Positions 12,723 through 27,499 of a stretch of DNA of 64,000 nt are shown piece by piece (position 1 is the stretch's first letter; each line of letters begins with the position of its first letter). The stretch covers positions 11,583,501 to 11,647,500 of the forward strand of contig JAWUZG010000004.1 in NCBI GenBank assembly GCA_036785705.1, read 5' to 3'. The notes beneath the pieces were generated by a model, which ran no database searches, was not told the DNA's origin, and saw only the letters and a program-made list of their open reading frames with translations. Source of the stretch: Acanthornis magna (lineage: Eukaryota; Chordata; Aves; Passeriformes; Acanthizidae). Position numbers and translations under genes: made by a program.

Positions 12723-14945
12723 ACCTTGAAGTAAGAGCAGAGCTTGGTTTTTTTCCCATAGTAGATGCACACAAATGTCAGTAGTTTTTTTAGCTGTACA
12801 GGTGCTTTCAGGGTCTGAGTGTTCCTTTAAAAAACACAATGTTGGAAAGAAAGACAAACATACAATTCCTTTGTTTCACTAAAAATCCAGCCATCTTCAT
12901 CAGTTTATCAATTACTCCATTGCACAATTTTCCTAATAAATTTTAGAAAAAATACTTTTAAAATATAAGATTATCCAAGATATTAGGACATCTTAAAAAT
13001 ACATTACCAGTCTTAGTTTGTAATAGGCAAAAAGCCATCACTGATAAACCCAGAAACAAGATCATGACAGTAAGAAAAAAGTACTAAAAATCAGCAGGAA
13101 ACAAGCACAAGAGATGAAGAAAGAGCCATAGAAGCCAGGTCTTGAATTTGGAAAATAAGTGCCTCCTTCCCAGAGAAAATGTGGAGCAAAAAGTTAAACA
13201 GAGACAGGAAATATGTTGAAATAAATGCCTATCATGGTGCACATTATGGAGTATTCAATGATTACATACTGTATGTTAGTTTAGAAATCAGAGGGACTTG
13301 ATAGATACCCATCTTTAGGCCAATTTTGCCCAGAAAATGACCATGTATTGATCTTAGGATGTTCAGCAAGTACATTTCCTCCAGCTTGAAGAATGCATCA
13401 TATTAATTCAATTTTAAAAATCTGTTATTCATTTACCTTCAAGTTTTCAGAAACTGAAAATTGCTTTAAGGCTTAATGTAAATAAGCAAACCAAGGCTAT
13501 ACTTCTAACATTGAAAAAGGGAATACTAGAGTAAGAAAGCAGATTAAGTGTCTTTTTTTTCTTCCTTTTTCCCTTTAGAAATACCATAGAGTATTATCTT
13601 AGTTCTAAAGAATACTTACACTTTAATGTTCAGCATAATACTCAAAAACCATGTTGGACCTGATGATCTTTCTTTTGAATTTAATGGCAAAACTCCCATA
13701 GATCTCAAAGTAAGCAGAACCAGACCTGTTATATATTATTGATATGTAAAATTATGATAGAAACATTAGTGAAGCATTTTTAAATGTATTTTTTCATGTT
13801 TTCAAGTAAGTATATTAATTATCTTGATTATTTCCATAGAGAATAATTATACACATCTCTGAAGCTCTTATCAGTGTAAATATTAAAAAGAGAGAATATA
13901 TAAACAGATTACACTAACAAAATATCTTTGGGCAATTTGATTAATTATCATACACACTGCTGCTGGAGAACTGCCTGCCTTTAGAGCTCTACACCTGCTA
14001 CTTTAAACTCACTTTTGGCTCTGAACTTAGTGAAAAAATTACTCTATCACATACAAGGAAGATCAAGACTTTAGTCTGCATTGCATGGTTTAAAGTATTT
14101 TCCTGGGAAAATCATTAGCTTAAAAATGTATCATACAAATAATAGATACTAAATGTCTTTATAAATTAGCAAAAGGGGTTAATAATTAAATTTCCAAACT
14201 CAAGAGAATAACCTTTTTCAGCTTTGTGGAAAGTATTTAATCTTAATTCTAATTTCAGCCTGACTCTTTATTATGCCAGAAAAGGCAAATCTGTGGGTGT
14301 TAATTAAAGATATTCATATTAGTTTTGCAATTCATGAGACTTGAATTTCAGTTTGAGACTGAAGGTGTAAGTTCAGTTAAAAATAAAAGTTCTCAGGACT
14401 TCATAAATCACATCTGTCAATCTATGTGGATTTTGTGGATATCTTGTTTTAGGTGACACTCAACATCTATTTTAGACTTTTTTTAAATTCAGCCTTCAGA
14501 AATTAAAGTGAGACATTTACGTGTAAAATCCATATCTAAATCTTACTTATATTCTGTAATGATTTCTAAGCAATACAGTCAAAGAGGTATGAGCAGTGAT
14601 TTCAACTGATAGTTCACAAAGCGTTTAAACTAATTTACTTAAACTTAGGTGTCTAGTATTATTTACAATGTCTTATGATGTTCTAAATACCTGAATAAGA
14701 CCTATAGATATGATACAAGTTGGACAGAAGTCATGTGTCCTTTTGATATGACTGATGGGAGCAGCATGGTCAACTCAAAGGTACAAATATCCTGTCTCTC
14801 AGCATTGCCTCACCTGAGCTGATCCTTCAGGGCAAACTGAATTTTGCCTTGAGCGTGATGACCTGAATTTATCTACATATGTGTATGTTCGGGTGGGCTA
14901 ATCTGGAGCTCAATACCATCTGAGGACTTTTCCAAGAAAGATGCA

Positions 14946-14987
14946 AAATGTAACCTGACACATGTACCTGTGTCAGGTTAGACATTT
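14946..14987. repeat. 12-bp perfect hairpin extended to 17 bp with a bulge
   Basis: TAACCTGACACA at 14951-14962 pairs perfectly with TGTGTCAGGTTA at 14969-14980 across the loop TGTACC. Outside it AAATG (14946-14950) pairs with CATTT (14983-14987) after a 2-base bulge. It is one of the strongest local inverted repeats I found outside the mobile elements. Nothing shows that it is transcribed. Confidence 0.8.
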
Positions 14988-17900
14988 ACCACTGAGATCT
15001 CATCTTAGATCTCTTGCATAAACAGTTTCTGTAGCTCAAATGATTTACAAGAGCTGGTTAAACTAATAGTTTCTGAAAGTTCCTGAAGTAAGAGTACTGA
15101 ATCCTTAAATGATCTGTAGGCCTTACATGCTAGCAAATATTAATTAATGCTTGTAATTTATTCTTTTACAGACTTAGAAATCAATTTTGCATATGACAAC
15201 ACTGATGGAGAGGCATCCTTCTTATACAGCTCAGAGTTTTAGTTGTCACTAGAAGGAAGACAGATACTTAGATACATAAGTATTTTACAGTTCACAGGAG
15301 GACTTTCTAAACCACAGCAAATATTTGAATATATTATTTCATTTAGAAAACATTATTCAGCAACTAGACACGTTCTAGAAACTGAGGATGCTTCTTGAAA
15401 AGTTGTTAAACCTAAAGCATCCAGTCTCTTGTTGGCTACAAACTGGTGTAGCACATGCCGCACAAGATCCATAGACCAAAAGCATCATGGATATAGCAAG
15501 CAAATTAAAAATTAAGTTCTCTCACTTCATTTAAGTTGCACTTCCAGTTCTTCCTGGGTGACCCACCAGAAGATACCTAATCCTTTGGTGTATCAACTGA
15601 TGGAGACTATGACATGATTAAGAGTTCTTTGTAAACTGTCCTTTTATTGCTTCTCTGAGCCACACCAAATACTCTCTCCAGTCTGTTTAGACTGTTAGGA
15701 TTTGTGCTATATTTTCCTTTACAGGAATGTAGTGGGTGGTGTAGGCTAATCTTGGTGAAAGCCCTGGAAAGGCCTGTGAAACAAATACAAGTGAGTGTGT
15801 AATGAAGAGGAAACAGTATATAGTAGCATTAAAAATCCTTTTTTTCACTTTTGGTCCTGGTCCTTTGTCCTTTAGCAATTCTACACCTGTATCTAAGGTT
15901 TGCATTAATTTTTGCATGCTTCAGCACAAATGATTAGCAGTATTATTCCAAAAACCATAACCTATTACTCCTATGACAGGAGATTACAGACTCTCTTCAC
16001 TTTTCTTCAAAATAGGAGTATTTACTTCTAAATACTTAATATATCATATTAGGATCCAGGTTAAAAACAATGCTTACTAGCTCACACTCAAAGGCCTACT
16101 AAGGATATGTTAAGCAAAGAAAGACAAGAAAGAACAGCACAGTTCCCACATAGCCTGAAGGAATTAATTTCTTATTTTCCCCTTCCACCCTCCATGGAAA
16201 TCTTTAACATCAATTCTGTCAAGATGTAGCTTAAACACAGAAATCAGCACATGAAGTTGCCAGAACACTGAATTAAACAAAAGTACATGGTTCTATAGGC
16301 ATAAATCCCAGAGAACAAGGTTTAAAAACAAAACAACAAGTGGTTCCAGTTCATCTCACACTATTAAATAGGTCAGTGATTTCTGTCCACAGAGTCATGG
16401 CCAACTTATCTCTTCCAGCTCAAAGGAAGTGGTGTTAATTGCAAAGTGAACAGTACATGATGTTTTATCATTCACTAAGAATTCTCTGGCCTGAATTTCA
16501 CCTCTGTCTGAGATTATTGCAGCTTGAGCTGAAATGTCTGAAATTAACTGAGCCACAGAGAATTGCAATAGAATTTCAGCAGCTAACCATATAATGAATG
16601 TATTTCAGCATCAGTACACATGAAGTATATACATTTAATATTAAAAAATGTATATGGGTTATGGCTTAGAAATCACGTTAATATTTATGCAGTCTCTTCA
16701 CTAGGACAAGCTGTTGCATTAAGGTTACATACAATTGCCATTAAATCAGTGGGTGACCACATAGCTGTGTTGTAGAGGCAGTAATTGCCACACTTGTACC
16801 ATGTCCCTTGGCCATGCTTCTGCTGATTAGATGGAGCCGGGGGTGACTACACTCATCTCGCATTTCTGAAGTAGAATAAACAGAGCTGCAGCAGTCCACT
16901 GGTGAGCACAACTGTTCTTTTGCAGGCTGGCTGAGTGACAAAGCATGCAAACCTGGGCTGCCTGCACTTGCCTGGCTGTCAGTGAATGAATGCAGGAAGG
17001 AACACCGTGTGATGTAAATTATTTCTGGGTTAAAAATAAACAACCCATGAACCAAATACAAAATTATAAGTTAATGATAGGCCTGCATTGATTGAATAAC
17101 TCCCCAAGCTCTGTGTCTAAGAATTCCTCCTATTTAATGAGTACAATAATGAGTTGTATGCTTAGAAATTAACGTTTCAGATAGTTGAAGATGATCTTGG
17201 CAGTCTCCACCTTCTGAGAAAAGCCTAGAGACACTGACAATTTTTGAAGGGTCTACTTCGGTCTTGTTTTGTAGCTTCCGGTAAATGCAAGTTCTTGTGA
17301 CTCAAGAGAGCACAAAAAATATGAAAAAAATAAATTGATATAGTGTTCCTTTTATCATTCATATCAGTGTATGAGAGTAGAGATGATCAGGGAATGTTCT
17401 GAGATGCTATGTCATAAACATTTTGTCGAATATAAATTGGACAGGGAGTGATATGCTGAGAGATGAGGGAAATCAAAATGTTTGTTTAGCTACCAAACTT
17501 CCTATTCCTACCAAAACTGTTGACCTATACTTTCATATGGGAGGTGTTTCACCTAGTGAAGTAAAGATGTGACCTCCTTCAGTAGTCATAGTGTGATTTC
17601 CACATAACAGACACCAGTTACTGAAAGATGAATCATAATCATGTGACCACATGTTGAAAACATGAGCAGATGTTAAACCTTGACAATGATCTGTTTAGCA
17701 AGGTCAGCCTGAAGAAGTGAGTCAAAGGGGGATCATAACATGGAGAAATGAGACAGCAGTGGAACTGATTGGTCTGTAACACTGAAAATCAGCTTTGAAT
17801 CAGTGTATTGCCACTGAGAATGTTACTTCTCTGATTTCTAAACAAGAACATAATCACAAGCGTTTAGCATACATTTCCATCTTTCCATGTATTTGGATAT

Positions 17901-18105
17901 AAATAAATGACTGGATTGTTCTCAGCCATTTGGGGAAAAAAGAAAAACCACAAAAATAGATAAAATATAAATATAGAACACACAGATTTTTGTAAAAATA
18001 AACCCCACAGTTTTATGCATACCTTAGCTCAAATATTGCTAAAATTTAATGGTAGGAAATGGTATGCTGTTTATTCTCATGTAAAGTCTTACCATACATG
18101 GGTAG

Positions 18106-18465
18106 GTGTGTGAATCAACGCACACAAGTAACCAAAGGCAACCACCAAACCACAGCTGAAATGCAAAGAGCAGATTTATTTCATTACCTCGCTGACAGCT
18201 CCAGGCAGCAGAGACACATGGGGACACACAGGGTCCGTTGGGCTCAGCTCATCCCAGCACCTGGGGCAGGTGCCACTGCCTGCCCCAAGATATCAAAGGC
18301 TTCAGCACAAGGCTGTGCTTTTAAGGTGTGTCTCTCTCCTAGCAAGAGGCTCAAGCATGTCAGTGAGAATGTGTTATCTCTACACAGGAATTCTACTTCT
18401 CAAAACAGGCAGAGGATTAACAACAACAGGCATAATAAATGGAGTTTTCCCACACTGACAGTGTG
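18106..18465 (-). mobile_element. compact solo LTR candidate, antisense, with 5-bp target duplication
   Basis: The body 18111-18460 (350 bp) begins TGAATC and ends CTGACA, so it has TG...CA ends, and both sides carry GTGTG (18106-18110 and 18461-18465), the target-duplication length of some retroviruses. On the minus strand a TATA-like CTTAAAAG (about 18318-18325) is followed about 140 bp later by AATAAA (18180-18175), the normal order of U3, R and U5. GC content is clearly above the surroundings. GTGTG is simple sequence, so chance cannot be excluded. No coding retroviral sequence adjoins it, which fits a solo LTR. I do not recognise the family. Confidence 0.55.
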
Positions 18466-21400
18466 GGATTGAATCTCTAATTAATTTGTTCTGTTTATAA
18501 ATATATAATGCTTTGTATACCATGTCATTATAGCACAAAAATACTTAGCAGTTAATGTTGTATCCCTTTGTTCTACTCCACCAATGATAAACTCCACATT
18601 TTTTACATTATATCAGGAGGAAGGCTAATAAACCCTGATTCATTTATTCTGATACATATTTGATACAGTTATAAAATCAATACATGAAACTGCTTATTAT
18701 TTTCTGATATTACAAAGAAAAACTAAATCTAAATAGCACATTTCTACTATATACTAGATAAGAATGCAAAGATAGGTGGATATTTGACTTGACAAAGTAA
18801 TTTATTAGAGTCTTGTTTTATCTTGAAAGGCTGTCTTTAGTGATATGATACGTTATCGGTTGTCCTCCATTTAATTTTTTTGTGTCCCCATAAATTAAGT
18901 ATGCTAATTTATGCTGTATAATGAAAGATTAAATTAAAAACTGTAGTCCTGACCTATCATACCCTTCTTATTTGCATGAATTTAATATAAAATTCCCTGT
19001 TCTGTAAAGACTCATGAACATGTATAACTTTCTTCACCTCAATAATCTTTAATGCAACATAAAGATAAACATACAAGTAAGTCTCATTTAAGAATGGGAT
19101 CCTAAGAAAATACTAAAGACACATTTCCTATATACAGCAAGTGGTTCTGTATTTCCTTGGATATTAAATAGAAACCATTAAGCATAATGGAGTTTACAAA
19201 CCAACAAACTTACTAAATTTACTGGAAAAGTCTCAACTTACCTCAATGAGTTTTAAATCACACTGTTTATAGACTGATAACTGGTTTTCCTTGTCATTCA
19301 ATAACACATTGCACAATTTTAACATTTATCTCAGTAGGAGGAGGAATATCTGTTCAGATTTCAAATCTTTCAAACTCATTTGAGAAAATCCCTAAATTAA
19401 GGATCAGTAGATCACTGATGTCTCTTAAATGATTAAAAGCTATGATTTCCACAAGCTCATACTCTTAGCAAAAGAAATAAACAATAAAATTGAAAAAAGA
19501 ATATTTCATTGTCTTTTTGAGACTGACAGAATCAAAACTAATGCAAGTTCTGGCTTTCTCTAGTGGAAAGTCATCTGTATGTTGTCTAGAGAGACTGGAC
19601 CTTGGCAGTACTTCAAAAACCTTAAATTCTTCATCCAAGTCAAAGCTGGTATTTGTGCCAGTGTTTTAGTATCTCTGATGTAGTCTCATATAACATTTCT
19701 CAGATTCCGATTTATCAAAATATTTGGTTTCCAGCATTTACTTCGGTTCGAAAACTATTAGATTTCAGCAAAAATCCCATTGCAGAACTGATGCTTTTTT
19801 TTACTGTGATCTCCTAGTGTTTCATTATGCACCACTTGGGTTAGCAATTGCACTGAAATTTTAAAATCTTTGTGCAGTACCTCATCTGTGAATCTCATTT
19901 CTCAAATTGAGAATCAAAATTGCCAAGAATTTCTTTAGCTGACAGCCAGAGCCTTATTTCACTTCTGCTTTAAATCTGCTCTAGCACATGGCTTACTTGA
20001 TTTCCTTTGTATGCTTGGGGCTGTCCAGAGTTCCTGCTGAGGTTCTGATATGAGTGCAAAGCAAAGTCGGCTCCTAAAAGAAATTAACAGCCCTCTTATT
20101 GCTAATTAAAAGCTCTTTGCTTTCTCTCCACATGGCCATTGCAGCTGCTTCACATCCTCTCAATGTTTCGAAAACACATAAATTCAAAGACAATATTGTG
20201 AACAGCACCTGGCACTTGCTGCACCTGCCGTGATGAGACTATATTTCATTCTGTCAGTAAATTAAAATTCTCCAGAGCAGAAAAGGATGCTTTTTTTCTC
20301 ATTCAACCTCTTCCATTGTCCCCAGTGGTAAAGAGACAGTAGTTTTGCTTCCATTTTCGATACTAAATATATCATATTGTTGTTTGCTTCACTGGTGCAG
20401 ACACCTGCCTCCTGCTGTAAATGTTGTGTTCCACTTTGGAAAGATTTCCCCAGGGCTCTACATTCAAGTATTGGCTTGTAACTATGGCTTAATATCATGT
20501 CAAAATCTCTTAAGGAAGATGCAGCTTGTCAAGTCGTCTCAGGATTGAACCTCCATCTAGTGAAATTCCGAAAATATCCTTTGAGTGTTTGAAGCATAAG
20601 AAGACAAATAAAAGGCTAGCAAGTCATTTGTAAAGATAATAGCTAACAGCATGCATTTTCCCTTTCCCTCCCCCTTTTCCATTAATGTTGATAAAGGAGA
20701 GGAGCAGACTACAGGTCAGTGATCTTTGTTATTTATATTCAGGTCAAAGAAAGTTCCAAACTTTTGTGTTTTGGGCATGGCAGCAAAATGGAAGCAAAGA
20801 GAAAGAAAACCTCAATCAAACTGTGGTAGATTCAAGCTCAGATATTTTGATCTCAGAGCTTATTGTCACAAAAGAAATGGCAAGCAGGAAGTTTTTTCAC
20901 TGTAAAGAATTTAACAGACAACAGAATTTGGCTGGATCCTTGTGGTGTAATGCTGCTGTGTTTGCTACAGTATAGGAGTTTGGGTTTTTTTAAATAAATC
21001 CACAATGATTGCATTAGAAGTGGGACTAAAATAGAAATTATTGTGCTGGATTTTAGTATATGACAGGAGAGAATTTCCCAGTAACTTTTCTTAGGGGATA
21101 CATGACAAAGGTATTCATATAATCTCAAAGGGTATGTGTCCCCTTTTTTTTGTTTGGTTGTCAGATCGAGGAAATGTTTCTCTAGAGATATATTAACCTC
21201 TTCCCAAATTTCTATATATTTCACAAATTTATATAAATATTCCCCAACAAAGGCACAAAACCAAAAACCAACAACAAATCCCAGCACCGCTTTGGGTTAA
21301 AACCTAATAGGGACAAGGAGCTTTATTTTAGTGTTCTTTTTCACCCTAATTGTATCCCTTGAACAAAAATATACTACTCAAGAGCAGCAAAAGAACTCCA

Positions 21401-24400
21401 AGACATTACTGTTTCTTTCCTTTCCAAACTCCTCGCTTTCAGTCCTCAACTAGAGTCCTTATAGCAGAGCCAAACATGTAAATCTGCAGGCTTAAAGGAG
21501 TGTGGACATGCTTGGCATAAATACAAAATCTGGCAGTTTAACACGTGTCATGGCAAACTCTTTATGGAAGAGGCCAAGGAAAACTCAACAGTTCCCACTC
21601 AGCAAAGACCACGACACAGAGAAAAGGAAATACTAACATTTCACTGAAAAGTTGTCACAGATAGAAGGGAAATAACATTTGGCCAATTGAAATTTTAAAA
21701 AAAACCTTTTGATGTAATACCTGTTATTCACAATAACTTCTAACACTAACAGACCTTCACTAACAGGTCTAAGTGAATTTTAATGAAGGTTGAACAAATC
21801 CATGTGAATTCATAGTACCATCATTCAGAAGACACACAGGAGAACTGAATATTTGATTGATTACTTTGGAAGATTACTTTGTGGGCTTCACTACCCTAAG
21901 ACATACAATTTATGAAATCCCTAGGAAAGAAAGTAAAACGTGTATATGTCACCTCTACCAAGCAAAATCTTCACAGTTTTATGGTTGTGGTCAAGTAGGA
22001 AAATAATTCTATTTCAATTTTTATAATGTTGAGCTTGTTTTGAAACATAGAACAATTGAGAAAACATGATAAAAAAAAAAAAGCCAGTGAGAGGAACTTC
22101 TAAAGCAACACAAAATATAATTAATACTTAGTTATGCTCTCATATCTATATGCCATAATGCCATTATGCTGAATTAAAAGATGATATTTCAAAAGTCTAT
22201 TTAAATCATTAGATAATTAAATCTTTTCCATGTTCAGCCATTTCTAATGTTTATTCTTTAAAAAAAAAAAAAAAAAAAGCCTTATAGATACTTCAGGTGA
22301 ATGCATTCCTGGTTATCCCTAGTTAAATAATTTCAGACAGTACTAGTGCATCTGGCTCACCATGAGAGATTTTAATATTTAGAAGTAATCACATTTCCTT
22401 CTTTTTCACTATTTTCCCTTAATTTATTCTGAAAAGCCATAGGCTGTTTGTAGGATATTTCAAAGACTTATATTATTATGATGCCATCATTTAAATGTAT
22501 TGTTAAAGTTGTATAGTTTTAAGATCAATATCCATTGAATCTGTTTTTGTTTTTCTTTACACATCTTAAAACAATATTTATCATATCCTTGATACTCATT
22601 TACTTTTCTCCACCAGTCTGTTTTTCAACCTCTGATGATAAAACCAATCATGTAGTTTTCCATACATCGTGTGCCTTTAATTTTTTTTGTTAACCATTTG
22701 AAGCAATTTGTTTCCTTTATTTCCACTTCATTGAAGATCCTTACCAACATCACAAAAATTTACTTTTAAATAATTGGAGGTCTATCAAAAATTTTGTAAG
22801 ATACATTTTCTTTCTTGGTGTGGCAAGGCACTTTTCTCATGAAAAATGCAGATCTAGCAAACACAAACACTTCATTTATCTATCTGGGATTTTTTTAATT
22901 GTTTCAAAAAATGCTGGAATGCTTTTAACTTGGAAAAGCTAATCTTACTTTTTTTCCTAGTTCCATCTATTTAATTTTGTCAGTTAGAAATTATTTACTC
23001 ATGAATAATTCATTTGAATATTTATTTTAGTTTTATATTTAGTTGCAAATGAAAGTGTTCAAAACTTAGAAAAACACATTCATTTTACTCTAAAATGCCT
23101 TAATTTTAAAAACACTTTATTTTAGTCAAGTTTATGACAGTTTTTGATTCTCTATCAAACTTTGGGAAAGCTGATAGGTTTCTTCACAAAAGAAGGTGTC
23201 TTGTAGTGAATACTGTATGGACAATAACGTCTTTATTCACAGTTTCTGCTTCCTTCCCTATTCCTGTGATAGTCCATTTTTCATGGAGGGTAAACATTTT
23301 TTATTTTCCAATACTCCTGTGTTGGCTTTTTGTTCATTTCACTTGGTATACAACTAATTAACCGTGAACACCAGTCCTTCTGAAAATATTCCTCTGAATA
23401 TTAATAACTTATTCATAGTAGGTATGAATACCACAACAGCTGCAAGTTACGATGTGAATATTGTTTGAACACAGAAAAACTGCTTATATGTTAAATAAAA
23501 ACATCATTGAAGAAAATTAAATTTTCAAGCTCAAATGACCTATTATTTTCAGTGTGTATTATATCTTACATAGAATAAGAAAGAGTATTTGAATGACCTG
23601 TCCGTCACATCATCAGCCATAGAAGGAATAATACCTGGGACTCCTAGATCCCATTGCTATACTTCAAGATTCTTGTGTTATCTTTTTTTTTTTTTTTTTT
23701 TTTGTGCTATACCATTAAAATTTGTATGTAAGTAATCAGAGAGATGCTGAGTTGAAAGGTGCTGTCTATAAATTATTGACATTAAATTATGGAATGACTG
23801 AAATTGGGGTAAGTAAAGAATTAAGTGATGCAAACATCACCTAATCAATTTGAGTTTATCACACAGTTTCTGTTTGCTTTGATATTAAAAGTTAATTTAG
23901 ATAATATCACTCATGTAGTACACCTACTTTTTTTTTTGTAAGGCATTTGACTTGATAAAAAGCATGAATTTAATGAATAAATTTGACTGATAAAATTTCA
24001 TGTAATATAAACTAAATGGATTAAAGAACAGGCATCAGACAAATCTCCAAAGGTCATTCCAAATAAGATATCATTATTAAAATATTTAAAACGTTTACTG
24101 GTGTCATGTCATAATCAATTCTTGCCTTATTCTATGTCATTGTTTATTTGCAAGAAAATAGCAAATCATCAATGGCAAAGTCAATAGTAAGTAAAAAGTC
24201 ACTTGTAGGGAAATGCTTGGATTGCACAGTAGACTGGGAAGACATAACAGTAGCATTTTGCAGTGGTGAAGTATAAATGACAAAGAATTAAGATACACTT
24301 TCTGTGTGAGATGTCCATCTATGTAGAATCAGAGATTCTAGAAAGGCCATGTTGATCACAGTGATAGCAATTAAAAGGTGAACTTTCACTGTGTTCCAGT

Positions 24401-24680
24401 GGCCAGAACTGAACAAACACAAACCTTGGCCTACTTGGATACTGAGTTTAGATCAACAAAGCTGGTGTCCACAATTCAAGATGAGAGATCTGAAGAGAAT
24501 TGCAAGTTTGCAGTAAGAAGTTGAAAATAAGGTGATTAAAATGTTTAAACCATTCTCAGAAGCGGAGATAGACAGTGAGTTCAGTTCTAAGACAGATAAA
24601 GATTTGATGCAATCCAAGTTCTGGAAGATAAAGATGAATAAATTAGACATAAAACCCCTGTTTTTAAGGACAGAAATATT

Positions 24681-24712
24681 TAGCCACTGGAAAAATTAGC
24701 CACTGGAAAAAT
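24681..24712. repeat. perfect 16-bp tandem pair
   Basis: Two identical copies of TAGCCACTGGAAAAAT lie head to tail (24681-24696 and 24697-24712), a small recent replication-slippage duplication. Confidence 0.9.
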
Positions 24713-25352
24713 GAAAGTGTTTTGTGGCAGGGAACAACAAACCCATGTAATAGACAACAAAATTGCAAAAAGTCTTTGTGAAAGGATTATGTTTCAGACC
24801 ATAAGCAAGTCAAAGGGGTACTGTGGTTTATATTATGGAAGCATAATTAAAATATCTCAATAATCTATTCAGTGAATTAATATTTTGAAATCTGTACACA
24901 TCAAAGAGAAATAGAACTTCAGATTTCACTTATGATGATGAGTTTGTGCCTGGCAATCAGGCAACAACATTTTAACATGACTTAAAATCTAGCAAGTGCA
25001 GTGCAGACACAGGAACGAATAGATCTTTTTTGATCTATGTAATCTTTATAGATTTATAACTACCAATCATTTTTGAAAATTTTGTTGTAATAAAAAAAAC
25101 ATGGAGAGGAAAACACTAGCTTCCAAGCTTCATGAATGTTGTAACAAAACGGACTAATTAGTATATTTGTGCTAAATTGATGAAACTGTAGAGTAAATAG
25201 ATTTTTCTTTTACATGGCTTAATTTTGATCCTTGTGGTTTTTTTCTGATGCAAAATTTAAAAAAAAAAATTTTGTCCAGTAACAAACATAATTTGAATAT
25301 TGTGAACTTAATAAACTTCTTCCCTCTAGATATTGGGCCAGGATTTTTAAAT

Positions 25353-25356
<4 letters not shown>

Positions 25357-25422
<66 letters not shown>
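25357..25422. repeat. (TA)n then (GT)n compound microsatellite
   Basis: About 24 TA units run directly into about eight GT units. Open frames across it encode only Tyr-Ile and Cys-Val runs and are not genes. Confidence 0.95.
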
Positions 25423-27499
25423 CTGTGTTTGTGCATATACATATATTCTTTATAATTATTTTTATTATTTTTATAAATATTCTTTCAGGCAGCTGGGAAA
25501 ATTCTTTTCTCCTTTTTCCCTTTTATTGGTATAATTTTCTTTAAAACCTGATGTTATGCAAAAGCTTTCTGTCTTGTCCCTGTCACTGACGATGACCCAA
25601 TACTATTTCATGCCTAAATTGTCAATGCATGTATTTTTATTGCACAAATACCTTTGAAAAATTAAATTCCTTCATTGTCACAGTGACACAAAGAAACCCA
25701 ATTGCATATAGTAGCTGAGCAGTTGTTGGGATTCTTCTAAGCATGGCTTCCCAGGGCTCTCTCTAAGGCCTACCAAAGACAATAGAAGATTTAAACTGAT
25801 TTCAGTGTGCACTGGAAGAGAAAACATTCTTCTAATTAGGACTGTATTAATTCCTTTATACTTTTCTCCTTCCTTTGTCAGGAAAACAAAAGAAAAAAAT
25901 AAGTTGACTATCAAAAGTTTATCTTTTTTTTTTTTTTGGCTATTCTAGTAATGAAAATTAAGTACAAGTGTCGTATCAGCAACCAGATAACTAGTTAACA
26001 TTTAACACTACAGTGTAAGTAATGGATTTCTGCTGGAAGAATTTACAGTGCAACCCAAAAGGAGCTGACAGTTGTTCTGGAATTGAAATGTTAGCACTCT
26101 TTTTCTGAATGTGGATTGTCATAAGTATGGAGTCCAAACTATTAACGTTATAAGAAGGTTCATTTACATTAGAAAATGAGATATGTCAAGAAATATTAGC
26201 AAAGCAGCCTAAGAGAAAGATCCATATATGATTATCAGACTATTTTAAATGTTGTTTAATAGTTGTACCAAAAAAAGCTGAATTCTAAGAAATGTCCTGA
26301 CCTACATTTCTATCTTTTTCACAAGCAGGTTTCCTTTTGCATCTTTTTGAACTGCATTGCCACCCACCATAATGATCACTTCCAAAATACAAAGTACAGC
26401 ATGAATAGGGATCTTTAAATGCATGGCATGTTGAGAGAACTTCTTAAAGCAGAGGTGACCTGAGGAGATATGAACTACATCAAGCTATGCTGCTGTTTGT
26501 GTTCTGAGTCATGCAGGTAAATTGAGTGTCAGTGCTTTTTTGCCAAGAGACTCTAAAAACGCATTTTGCAAGCTGTTACTGTAAAAATCTTACATCACCT
26601 TCATAAGAAACATAAAGACATGCTTTTCAAACAGAACAAAAATCGTAATACCAGCTCACATTTATTAATAGTAAGCTTCTGAAACACAGTTTCCAATTGT
26701 GTTTCCAGCCCTTTTGGGAGATTATCACAGTTAACAAAGCAAAGAAGATGTTCTTTGCTGTTCTGTGGCTATTCAGGCATACTTTTACATACTGATCCCT
26801 GTTGGTCTTGTCTTCAAAGAAGGACAGGTCAGGTTCCTATGGTACGGAGAGGAGTAAGATGTTAAAAAAAAAACAGTAAAGAAAAAGTTGAATTGTAACT
26901 GAATATCTGTTGTGCAACCAAGCTGAATACATGCTGCCAGGGTTCTTCTTGATGTCAAAGTTAATGCCTGTGAAAAGTCAAATTCATTGCGAGATTCTTC
27001 AGGTAGAGTGCCACCTATTTCTTGTTGACTTATGAGTCTCCCTTTTTTATCCTAATTGTAGTGTCAAAGGTGTTCCTCAGGTTGTTTTGAGGTGGACTAC
27101 TTGAGGCAGCTGGTTATGGAGACTGATGTTTTCTCTCATGTTAAGAGAATGGTAACATTGTGTCATAATTTATGCCAATATGAAATTATTGCTTTAAATT
27201 TTCTGCTTTTCCATGATGTCCATCTTGTACAGCACAATAATTCCATCTATGTCAGGAGTACAGTCTGCAGACTTATCTAAGAAGAAATTTCACATTTTAA
27301 ACCATCTGATCTAACAGACAATCCAGATTTATGCCATAGGGAAAATTATGAGATAAATTCTTAGAGCAGGTACAGAGGAAAAGTGAGAATAGTGAGGAAT
27401 GGTAAATTCTGCTAAACACATCTTTTTTTTTTTCTGTGATAAAATGACTACCTGAAGGGAATAGTATATATCATTCACTTTGACTTTGCTCTGGCTTTT

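Larger units (their letters stand above)
8896..18105. other. AT-rich non-coding DNA, no gene seen
   Basis: No supported gene. Short frames such as those at 11188-11547 (minus) and 11789-12055 (plus) are rich in Phe, Tyr and Ile, as expected from AT-rich random sequence. Two clear hairpins (11199-11222 and 14946-14987) and an A/C-rich tract (12636-12722) are listed separately. Confidence 0.6.
18466..27499. other. AT-rich non-coding DNA, no gene seen
   Basis: No supported gene. It holds homopolymers (A19 at 22260-22278, T21 at 23683-23703), a 16-bp perfect tandem pair (24681-24712) and an AT/GT microsatellite (25357-25422). Around 19990-20250 the sequence is less simple, with TAATTA-type sites, but nothing shows function. 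Confidence 0.6.

Noticed and set aside
13650..13680. GTTGGACCTGATGATCTT as a CR1 3' end
   Set aside because: The match stops after about 18 bases and no terminal repeat follows.
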